In this document: in pieces, positions 1-5,208 of the stretch
How positions within the stretch are numbered: position 1 is the stretch's first letter
Layout: each line of letters opens with the position of its first letter
DNA from: Planctomycetota bacterium
GTDB lineage: Bacteria; Planctomycetota; Phycisphaerae; UBA1845; PWPN01
DNA length: 5,612 bases
Direction of reading: 5' to 3'
Assembly (NCBI GenBank): GCA_016209665.1
Contig: JACQVT010000260.1
Location: 1 to 5,612, forward strand
Notes under the pieces: generated by a model
Told to the model about the DNA's origin: nothing
The model's database searches: none
Seen by the model: the letters and a program-made list of their open reading frames with translations, nothing else
Position numbers and translations under genes: made by a program

Positions 1-509
1 CCCGCGGGGTGCGCCTGCACGAAGCGGGTCAGGAGATCGGCCTGCGAAACCGTGAAGTCCTTGACCAGAACATCCATGAGTTCCACCTGCCGCTCGAAGG
101 CTTCCTGCGGCAGCGAGGCCGGGCAGGTGATCTTCACGGCCGCCAGGCATCGACCCTGGTACACGACCGGGACCACGGCACAGAGCATGCCGTAATCGCA
201 ATTGTGCCAGTGGGTCTGCGGAGCTGAGTTCAGCTCGGCCAGGTGAAGTTGCCACGATTCCCGGCAATAGTCGCTGGCCGCGTACTCCGCGCAGGCAAGA
301 TGACACGGATTCGGCGGCGGGTCCTCACCATCTCCCGGCTCCAGCAGGGCCAGCGGCATCCCGGTCACGCTCCCGTCACCGATCCGCACGAATCTCTCGA
401 GCACGCAGCGGGAAAGAAGCGACATCAGGGCTGCCCCGCCCGCCGCGGTCGCCCCCGCGCAGATCGGCCGCGGCCGCTCGATCCGCCTGAAATAGTGCCC
501 GGTGATCAA
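1..509 (-). CDS. PocR-like sensory-domain protein, N-terminal part (runs off left edge)
   Basis: An open frame on the minus strand has no stop from about 605 to the window edge. It gives 169 residues from the start chosen here, and the C-terminus is missing. It is rich in Cys and His: C69, C73 and C82, then HWHNCDYGMLC (H100, H102, C104, C110), followed by AVVPVVYQGRCLAAVKI and C129. A Cys/His cluster, then a 'CxxGxxCAVVPV..G' segment, then an amphipathic helical stretch (about 134-165) resembles the ligand-binding PocR domain. PocR domains usually sit in front of histidine kinase, GGDEF, AraC-type or phosphatase output modules, so the missing part may be such an output; that is inference. 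The start chosen is TTG at 509, because GGAGGA lies 7 bases before it. ATG at 425 (residue 29) is in frame but has only a weak purine tract. A sigma-70-like promoter lies upstream at 608-635. Codons are GC-rich at the third position, as in neighbouring genes. That the frame is real is fairly certain; the family assignment is tentative. Confidence 0.62.
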   Translation of the reverse strand, partial: MITGHYFRRIERPRPICAGATAAGGAALMSLLSRCVLERFVRIGDGSVTGMPLALLEPGDGEDPPPNPCHLACAEYAASDYCRESWQLHLAELNSAPQTHWHNCDYGMLCAVVPVVYQGRCLAAVKITCPASLPQEAFERQVELMDVLVKDFTVSQADLLTRFVQAHPA

Positions 510-515
510 AGCGGC

Positions 516-522
516 TTCCTCC
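516..522 (-). promoter_or_regulatory. Ribosome binding site supporting a TTG start
   Basis: On the minus strand GGAGGAA (522 to 516) precedes the TTG at 509-507 by the usual distance. It is the best Shine-Dalgarno match in front of any candidate start of the PocR-like gene, which is why the TTG is preferred over the in-frame ATG at 425. Another AGGAGG (minus strand, 560 to 555) has no usable in-frame start after it. Confidence 0.45.
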
Positions 523-607
523 GCGAAGCAGAAAGGGGACGCAACTAGTTTTGACCCTCCTGTCCGCTGCTCGACCCCTGTGGACAAGGTGCGCTGCCAC
601 CCCCACT

Positions 608-635
608 ATCATACCACCGGCAGGGGCCATGTCCA
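608..635 (-). promoter_or_regulatory. Candidate sigma-70-type promoter for the PocR-like gene
   Basis: On the minus strand TGGACA (635-630) and TATGAT (613-608) are separated by 16 bases. Each matches five of six consensus bases of the housekeeping promoter. The predicted transcript would start near 600 and run into the PocR-like gene with a leader of about 90 bases. The position supports that gene being real. This is motif evidence only. Confidence 0.5.
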
Positions 636-674
636 CGAGGAAAGCGAGGAAAAGCGGTTGGAACGCAATGTCTA

Positions 675-693
675 TTGATAAGCCTACTATCAA
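675..693. repeat. Short AT-rich inverted repeat, possible operator
   Basis: TTGATA and TATCAA form a perfect 6-base inverted repeat around a 7-base spacer. They sit in an AT-rich patch (about 668-705) that stands out from the GC-rich surroundings. The patch lies between two divergent genes and about 40 bases upstream of the candidate PocR-gene promoter, so an operator or upstream promoter element is possible. The arms are short and chance is not excluded. Confidence 0.3.
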
Positions 694-854
694 ATATTGT
701 ATTGAGGTCCACCGCCCCCGCCGGCGCCCGAAAGCGCCGAACCCGACTTCGTTATGTGGCGCGGTGGTGTCCGACGGCGAAGGCGGGTCGCCGCTGCACT
801 CTGCCCTACGTGACTGAACTCGCCGAAGTCAAGCGACGGGTTGCGCCGACATGC

Positions 855-873
855 GCGGGCTCTTCTTGCCCGC
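855..873. repeat. GC-rich hairpin next to the REPIN-like element
   Basis: GCGGGC and GCCCGC form a perfect 6-base stem around TCTTCTT. There is no T-run after it, so it is not a typical intrinsic terminator. It ends 10 bases before the REPIN-like element and may be part of the same repeat unit. Confidence 0.35.
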
Positions 874-883
874 AGCAACCCAC

Positions 884-994
884 GGGCGTGGCAATAACTT
901 GTGGCACAGTCGCCCTCGACTGTGCGTTCTGGGCCCCGCGAACCCAGCCGAGGGCGGCTGGGCCACAGGGCCGCCACAATCCTTGGCCACGCCC
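884..994. repeat. REPIN-like element: two hairpins in inverted orientation
   Basis: Two 23-base arms (900-922 and 945-967) are inverted copies of each other with three mismatches. Each arm is also a hairpin: 904-912 pairs with 917-925 around CCCT (9 perfect pairs), and 943-950 pairs with 955-962 around AGGG (8 perfect pairs). An outer, weaker inverted repeat runs from GGGCGTGGC at 884 to GCCACGCCC ending at 994. Two REP-type palindromes facing each other is the architecture called REPIN or BIME in other bacteria, where a RAYT transposase mobilises them. No RAYT gene is in the window, and copy number in the genome is unknown. Confidence 0.6.
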
Positions 995-1020
995 CAACCC
1001 ACTCGCCCGCGCTCGGGGCT

Positions 1021-1049
1021 CTGACTTTCCCGCCGCGGCCGACTATACT
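1021..1049 (+). promoter_or_regulatory. Candidate promoter for the PhyH-type oxygenase gene
   Basis: CTGACT (1021-1026) and TATACT (1044-1049) are separated by 17 bases; the -10 matches five of six and the -35 four of six consensus bases. The predicted start near 1056 falls in or beside the perfect palindrome GACCGGTC (1051-1058), which could be a repressor site. The leader would be about 56 bases. Confidence 0.4.
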
Positions 1050-1112
1050 TGACCGGTCGGTATCCCGGCGAGTGAGGTCGCCGCGGCCGGTGCACATTGG
1101 AGAGCGCACACT

Positions 1113-1913
1113 ATGCAAGGGTCGGAGAACCTGCGGGATCTGTTCATCTACAAAGCACTGTCGGACGCCCAAGTCCAGCAGTACAACGAACTGGGCTACC
1201 ATCGCTACGGCCGCATCCTGACCGACACCGGCCTGCAGCGCATGCGCGAGGAGTGCATGGCCGCCTGGCGGGCCGACAAGGGCGAGTTCGATCCCAACAA
1301 GACCTGGCTGCACAACGCGCTGCTCGTCAACATCCATCACCGATCGTCCGTGGTGCGGCGGTACTACTTCGAGGGGCCGCTGGTCGACGTGGCCGAGCAG
1401 CTCCTCGGCCCCAACATCAAAGGCGCCACCAGCCAGCTCACGTTCAAGATGCGCGGCAACAACAAGCCCTTCCACTGGCACCAGGACAACGGCTACGGCC
1501 AGCTCGACCCCTACAACGCCATCAGTTGCCTGACCGCCCTGGACCATGCCGACGTCGAGAACGGATGCCTGTGGATCATTCCGGGCAGCCACCTAAAGGG
1601 GCAGGTGGACGTGGGCGCGGCCGGCACCGCCGAAGCCAAGAAGGCCTGGGTCGAGATCAAGCTCGACGCCGACGAGACCAAGGCCCTCCCCATGCCGCTC
1701 AAGGCCGGCGAGTGCTTGTTCTTCCACGGCTGGACGCTCCACAAGTCGGAGGGCAACCTCTCCAAGGACCGAGACCGGCGAATCCTGTTCCTCCGCTACG
1801 CCGATGCCGACGCCGTCGAGGTCTACAACAACCGCGCCCCGCGGCTGGGCCGCCTCGTCCGCGGCACCACGAAGTTCCCGGAGGTCCGGGCCTTCGAGGC
1901 CGACCTCGCTTGA
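1113..1913 (+). CDS. Phytanoyl-CoA dioxygenase (PhyH) family Fe(II)/2-oxoglutarate oxygenase
   Basis: The 266-residue product is a complete member of the PhyH family: cytosolic, non-haem iron enzymes that use oxygen and 2-oxoglutarate to hydroxylate a small substrate, releasing succinate and CO2. The iron-binding facial triad is visible: H123 and D125 in the segment FHWHQDNGYGQL, and H210 in TLHKSEGN. R222 or R223 in DRDRRILFLRY is placed to bind 2-oxoglutarate. The segment GCLWIIPGSH (151-160) is the typical PhyH core strand and loop. No signal peptide or membrane segment is seen. Length is normal for bacterial members. The ATG is preceded by GGAG about 10 bases upstream, a slightly long spacing. 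The substrate cannot be told from sequence; members act on acyl-CoAs, amino acids, ectoine and natural products. Its neighbours suggest carbohydrate or sulfate-ester metabolism, but that is proximity only. Confidence 0.93.
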   Translation: MQGSENLRDLFIYKALSDAQVQQYNELGYHRYGRILTDTGLQRMREECMAAWRADKGEFDPNKTWLHNALLVNIHHRSSVVRRYYFEGPLVDVAEQLLGPNIKGATSQLTFKMRGNNKPFHWHQDNGYGQLDPYNAISCLTALDHADVENGCLWIIPGSHLKGQVDVGAAGTAEAKKAWVEIKLDADETKALPMPLKAGECLFFHGWTLHKSEGNLSKDRDRRILFLRYADADAVEVYNNRAPRLGRLVRGTTKFPEVRAFEADLA

Positions 1914-1938
1914 CCCTCAACGGGGTTCCATATATCAT
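1910..1938 (+). promoter_or_regulatory. Candidate promoter for the lipoprotein gene, overlapping the upstream stop codon
   Basis: TTGACC (1910-1915) and TATCAT (1933-1938) are separated by 17 bases and each matches five of six housekeeping consensus bases. The TGA stop of the oxygenase gene lies inside the -35 hexamer. A transcript from here would have a leader of about 128 bases. The alternative is readthrough from the oxygenase promoter, as both genes point the same way. Confidence 0.4.
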
Positions 1939-2059
1939 TTGAGTCAAGTCGGATGGTAACGGCAGAACCGTCGCCGTGAGCATGTCTATTGTCGCCGGTC
2001 GGGACCGAGAACCTACGCGGCCATGGCTGGCGTTCGATCGGTCCGTTCCTTCGTCTCGC

Positions 2060-2064
2060 AGGAG
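2060..2064 (+). promoter_or_regulatory. Ribosome binding site that fixes the lipoprotein start
   Basis: AGGAG followed by 8 bases and ATG at 2073. It selects this ATG over a longer in-frame TTG start at 1989, which would put 28 hydrophilic residues ahead of a clear lipoprotein signal peptide. Confidence 0.75.
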
Positions 2065-2072
2065 ATCAACCC

Positions 2073-3500
2073 ATGAAAGCGCATCTGCCATTGGCCCTCG
2101 TGGCCGTTTGGGCGCCGTTGCTCACCGTGTTCATGGCCGGTTGCGACGGGGACATGGATGGCATTCCGGACGATGCCGACAACTGTCCCACCGTGGCCAA
2201 TCCCGACCAGGCCGACACCGATGGGGACGGCATCGGCGACGCCTGCGACAACGACGGCGCCCCCGACGGCGGTTCGAACGGCGGCCCGTTCGACTTCGTG
2301 ATGGGCACGCAGACCTATCCCGTGCCCAACCTGTCGATGCCGGCCAAGGGCGTGACGTTCCCAGACCCGAACTTTCACACCGACGTCGTGCGCGTCACCG
2401 ACCGCACGGTCGACAACTACATCGGCCCGGGCATCCAGAACGAGTACTCCAAGTCAGATCCCGAGAACAGCGACGGAACGCGCCTGGTGCTGAGGGGCAA
2501 CAGCGCCGCCTACTACCTCTACGATCGGGCGACCCATGCCGTGGTCCGGCAACTGACCGTGTTCGACTCCTGTTGCTGCGAGGAGCCCGAACCGCGCTGG
2601 GACGCCGCCGACCCGAATATCTTCTACTATGTCTGCGGCCCCCAACTGCGCCGCTACGACGCGGCCTCCGACACGTCTTCCGCCGTCCACGACTTCACCG
2701 TCGAATTCCCCCAGGCGGCCTCGATCACCACCAAGACCGAGGGCGACGCCTCCTTGGATCGGAGGTACTGGGCGCTCATGGTGGAGGACGCGAACTTCAA
2801 CCGGCTGTCGGTCATCGTTTACGACCGGCAGCAGGACGCGATCGTGGGACGCAAGGACAGCGGCTTCCCGGACGCGATCAACTGGGTCGGCATGAGCATG
2901 TCCGGGACGTACTGTATCGTCGGCTACGAGGACGTGGCCATCTACACCGACATCTTCTCCAGGGACTTCAGCGCCAGGACCAGCCAGCCCGACGGTTCGG
3001 CCGGCCACGGCGACGCCGCCCTCACCGCCGACGGCCGCGACGCCTACGTCTACCAGAACGTCAGGACCGACGCCATCGCCATGGCCGACATGCAGACCGG
3101 CGTCGAGACCACCCTGCTCGCCATTCCCTTCGGCGTGAATGCCGACATCGGACTCCACATCTCGGGCAACTGCGGCGAGACGCCCGGATGGGCCCTCGTC
3201 TCCACCTACGGAGCCAGGAACCCACCGCCCGGGCAGACCCACTCGTGGATGGACACGCAGTTGTTCATGCTGGAGTTGAAAGCAAGTCCGCGGGTCTGGC
3301 GCCTCGTCCATACCCACGCTTACATCTACCTCATCGCCGACGAGGGTGAGAAGAACTACTTCGCGGAGGCCTTCGCCGCCATCAACACCGCGGGGACGAG
3401 GGTGTATTGGGGTTCCAACTGGGACAGCTTCGTCGCCGACTACTCGGACACGTACCGGGTCGCCCTGCCCGCGGGCTGGGTCCAATCGATGCCGCAATAA
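2073..3500 (+). CDS. Lipoprotein with thrombospondin type 3-like calcium-binding region and probable beta-propeller
   Basis: The product has 475 residues. Residues 1-24 are a lipoprotein signal peptide: K2, a hydrophobic core, and the lipobox MAGC with C24 as the lipidated residue. Mature residues 25-62 are Asp-rich, with [14 protein letters not shown] and [14 protein letters not shown], the calcium-binding thrombospondin type 3 pattern, in one to two repeats. A Gly-rich linker (62-72) leads to a domain of about 400 residues. It has repeated strand-turn patterns such as NSDGTRLVL (132-140), [26 protein letters not shown] (317-329) and [14 protein letters not shown] (438-451). These resemble blades of TolB-like or oligogalacturonate-lyase-like propellers. 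An unusual CCC occurs at 167-169, before EEPEPRW. The protein should sit on the envelope facing outward or into the periplasm. Enzymatic activity is not evident; binding of ligand or polysaccharide is equally possible. The gene ends facing the sulfatase gene. Confidence 0.88.
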   Translation: MKAHLPLALVAVWAPLLTVFMAGCDGDMDGIPDDADNCPTVANPDQADTDGDGIGDACDNDGAPDGGSNGGPFDFVMGTQTYPVPNLSMPAKGVTFPDPNFHTDVVRVTDRTVDNYIGPGIQNEYSKSDPENSDGTRLVLRGNSAAYYLYDRATHAVVRQLTVFDSCCCEEPEPRWDAADPNIFYYVCGPQLRRYDAASDTSSAVHDFTVEFPQAASITTKTEGDASLDRRYWALMVEDANFNRLSVIVYDRQQDAIVGRKDSGFPDAINWVGMSMSGTYCIVGYEDVAIYTDIFSRDFSARTSQPDGSAGHGDAALTADGRDAYVYQNVRTDAIAMADMQTGVETTLLAIPFGVNADIGLHISGNCGETPGWALVSTYGARNPPPGQTHSWMDTQLFMLELKASPRVWRLVHTHAYIYLIADEGEKNYFAEAFAAINTAGTRVYWGSNWDSFVADYSDTYRVALPAGWVQSMPQ

Positions 3501-3540
3501 TGGTTCAGCCGGATTCCCGACGGACCAAGTGCCCGGGATG

Positions 3541-3608
3541 GTAGCGGCCTGCGCCCCGCAGGCCGGCTTCGACATCAGCGGACGTCCGGCGAAGGCGCCG
3601 GCCGCTAC
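3541..3608. repeat. Second REPIN-like double hairpin, in the convergent gap
   Basis: The outer ends are a perfect 9-base inverted repeat (3541-3549 with 3600-3608), and the similarity continues for several bases inward. Inside are two hairpins: 3545-3553 pairs with 3557-3565 around CCC (9 perfect pairs), and 3586-3591 pairs with 3596-3601 around AAGG (6 perfect pairs). The sequence differs from the element at 884-994, but the architecture is the same. It fills most of the gap between the converging lipoprotein and sulfatase genes. It may slow or stop transcription from both sides, though no T-run follows either hairpin. Confidence 0.55.
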
Positions 3609-3640
3609 ACAACACGCGTGGCTTCGGACTGAAACCCTTA

Positions 3641-5104
3641 TCACTTGCGGCCCGTCTCGCGGCACAGGCGATCGAGTTCGGCCTTCATCTTGTCCAACTG
3701 GGGTTTGGCCGCGGGGTCCTCGGCCAGGTTGCGTACCTCGATCGGGTCGGCCTTCAGGTCGTACAACTCGTCGAGGTCCTTGATCTCCGGGTAACGCACG
3801 TATTTCCAGTCGCGGGTCCGCACACCGACCATCGTGGGAACGCCGGGAAGCCATTCCTCGAGGTAGTATTCGTACAGGAACGACTCCCGCCCCGGCACGT
3901 CACCGCCCGCCAGCAACGGCTTGAGCGACCGTCCCTGCACGGACGCCGGGGCGGCGAGGCCGGCAAGATCGAGGATCGTGGGGGCCACGTCGACGTTCAG
4001 CACCATCGGGTCCAGCAGCTTGCCCCGCGGCACGCCCGGCCCGGCGACCAGCAGCGGGATGCGGATCGATTCCTCGTAGGCCCAGCGCTTGTCGCCCATA
4101 CCGTGATGCTCGCCGTGGAAGAACCCGTTGTCGCCGGCGAAAATGACGATCGTGTTACCGAGCTGACCCGCCTCCTTCAGGAGATCGAGCACGCGGCCGA
4201 CGCTCTCGTCCACCGCGGCCAGGGCCCGCATGTAGTCCATCATCTTGACGTGGTTGGCCGGCCGGGTGCTCCACGGCCCGGCCGGGGGCAGGGCGTCGGG
4301 GAGCCGGGCCGGCGCGGGTTTCTTGAACTGACCGCCGCGAATGCGGACCATCCGCTGCCAGCCAGGCCGGCCCGCCAGATTGTCCCGGTAACTCGCCGGT
4401 TCCGGCACGGTGACATCCGAGTACAGGTCCTTGTGCCGTTCCGCCGGCGTGAACTCGGCGTGGACGGCCTTGTGCGACAGGTAGAGACAGAACGGCTTGG
4501 TCCGCGGCTTCCTCAGCCAGTCCACCGCGTATTGGGTCAGCAGATCGGTCATGTAGCCCGTCGCGGTGAAGTCCCGGCCGTTCTCGTTGAGGGCCGGGTT
4601 CACGTACACCCCCTGGCCCCTGAAGCTCAACCAGTAATCGAAGCCCGGCCGCGGCTGGGCCGTCGGGCCCATGTGCCACTTGCCCACGAACGCCGTCTCG
4701 TAGCCGTTCTCGTGCAGCACCCGCGGGAACGTCGGCCATTTCGGGTCCAGTTCCTGCTCCTCGTTGGTCAGCACCCCGTGCGAGTGGACGTACATGCCGG
4801 TCAAGAACGACGCCCGCGACGGCCCGCAGAGTGACGTGGTCACGAAGGCGTTGGTGAACCGCACCCCGCCCGCGGCGATGCGGTCGATGTTCGGCGTGCG
4901 GACGAAGGGGTGCCCGGCGTTGCTCATCGCGTCGTGCCGCAGGTCGTCGATGAGGATGAACACGAAATTGGGCCGCGAGCCCGCGCCGGCCTGGGCCGGG
5001 GCGGCCTCGGTCAACGCTGCCTCGGCCGGGGCGGTGCAGAGCGCAAAGAGCATCACGGCCGGCACGAGCGCGGAAACAAACGGGCATTGCTTGCGAGTCA
5101 TCAT
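3641..5104 (-). CDS. Secreted sulfatase (formylglycine-dependent, Cys type)
   Basis: The 487-residue product is a complete type I sulfatase, which hydrolyses sulfate esters of sugars or aryl compounds. Residues 1-29 form a Sec signal peptide with likely cleavage after AEA (29), so it acts in the periplasm or outside. Conserved sites are in order: RPNFVFILIDD with metal ligands D53 and D54; CGPSR with C93 as the residue converted to formylglycine and R97; GKWHMG with K142 and H144; SHKAVH with H211; GDNGFF with D325 and N326; and DKRW with K339. The C-terminal part ends with the usual DELYDLKADPIEVRNLAEDP segment. Two ATGs are adjacent; GGAGG (5113-5109) lies 4 bases from the first and 7 from the second, so translation may begin at 5101. 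Some features resemble glucosamine-6-sulfatase or heparan-type families, but the substrate cannot be assigned. It is divergent from a second sulfatase gene. The maturase is not in this window. Confidence 0.95.
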   Translation of the reverse strand: MMTRKQCPFVSALVPAVMLFALCTAPAEAALTEAAPAQAGAGSRPNFVFILIDDLRHDAMSNAGHPFVRTPNIDRIAAGGVRFTNAFVTTSLCGPSRASFLTGMYVHSHGVLTNEEQELDPKWPTFPRVLHENGYETAFVGKWHMGPTAQPRPGFDYWLSFRGQGVYVNPALNENGRDFTATGYMTDLLTQYAVDWLRKPRTKPFCLYLSHKAVHAEFTPAERHKDLYSDVTVPEPASYRDNLAGRPGWQRMVRIRGGQFKKPAPARLPDALPPAGPWSTRPANHVKMMDYMRALAAVDESVGRVLDLLKEAGQLGNTIVIFAGDNGFFHGEHHGMGDKRWAYEESIRIPLLVAGPGVPRGKLLDPMVLNVDVAPTILDLAGLAAPASVQGRSLKPLLAGGDVPGRESFLYEYYLEEWLPGVPTMVGVRTRDWKYVRYPEIKDLDELYDLKADPIEVRNLAEDPAAKPQLDKMKAELDRLCRETGRK

Positions 5105-5133
5105 TGTGCCTCCATCAGGGATGAGTCGCGACC

Positions 5134-5162
5134 CTTGTACCGCTTCGGGCCGCGATTGGCAA
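5134..5162 (-). promoter_or_regulatory. Candidate promoter of the minus-strand sulfatase gene
   Basis: On the minus strand TTGCCA (5162-5157) and TACAAG (5139-5134) are 17 bases apart, with five and four of six consensus matches. The start would be near 5127, giving a leader of about 23 bases with GGAGG in it. Its -35 overlaps the -35 of the opposing promoter. Confidence 0.4.
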
Positions 5163-5184
5163 GCCTGCTCCGAGCGGATACAGT
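5156..5184 (+). promoter_or_regulatory. Candidate promoter of the plus-strand sulfatase gene
   Basis: TTGGCA (5156-5161) and TACAGT (5179-5184) are 17 bases apart, with five and four of six consensus matches. The start would be near 5191, with a very short leader that still contains AGGAGG. It shares bases 5157-5161 with the -35 of the divergent promoter. Confidence 0.4.
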
Positions 5185-5195
5185 CTCTGGCCGGC

Positions 5196-5201
5196 AGGAG
5201 G
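5196..5201 (+). promoter_or_regulatory. Strong ribosome binding site of the right-hand sulfatase gene
   Basis: AGGAGG is followed by 7 bases and ATG at 5209, a near-ideal arrangement that fixes the start of this partial gene. Confidence 0.8.
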
Positions 5202-5208
5202 TCTTCCC

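Larger units (their letters stand above)
510..1112. other. Intergenic region without a credible gene
   Basis: About 600 bases lie between the minus-strand PocR-like gene and the plus-strand oxygenase gene, which are divergent. The open frames here lack ribosome binding sites and recognisable protein character. The region holds the candidate promoter at 608-635, an AT-rich patch with an inverted repeat at 675-693, a GC hairpin at 855-873, a REPIN-like element at 884-994 and a candidate promoter at 1021-1049. Nothing resembling a tRNA, a known small RNA or a riboswitch was recognised. Confidence 0.6.

Noticed and set aside
668..677. Ten-base direct repeat ATGTCTATTG, also at 1982-1991
   Set aside because: Several shared 10-mers are expected by chance in a window of this length, and neither the flanks nor the spacing support a functional pair.
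376..693. 105-codon minus-strand open frame with a hydrophobic beginning
   Set aside because: The TTG start has no ribosome site, third-position composition is not gene-like, it runs across a better promoter, and it overlaps the better-supported PocR-like frame.
690..1592. 300-codon open frame on the minus strand
   Set aside because: It lies opposite the clear PhyH gene and the repeat region. Its product is low-complexity Val/Gly/Arg-rich without a recognisable domain, and it is explained by high GC with few stops.
1989..2072. Longer start (TTG) for the lipoprotein
   Set aside because: It would add 28 hydrophilic residues before a proper lipoprotein signal peptide; AGGAG sits correctly before the ATG at 2073.
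1976..3349. 457-codon open frame on the plus strand in a second frame
   Set aside because: Arg-rich, low-complexity translation overlapping the lipoprotein, which has a signal peptide, ribosome site and domain structure in the other frame.
3501..3640. Typical intrinsic terminator in the convergent gap
   Set aside because: Strong hairpins exist, but no T-run follows on either strand, so the region is described as a REPIN-like repeat with possible terminator activity.
2454..3854. 466-codon open frame on the minus strand
   Set aside because: It is antisense to the lipoprotein gene, crosses the hairpin gap and enters the sulfatase gene in the wrong frame; the Gly/Val/Arg-rich composition is typical of a shadow frame.
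4103..4834. 243-codon plus-strand open frame, and a 310-codon minus-strand frame at 4155-5087
   Set aside because: Both are alternative-frame readings of the sulfatase gene, whose motifs are unambiguous.
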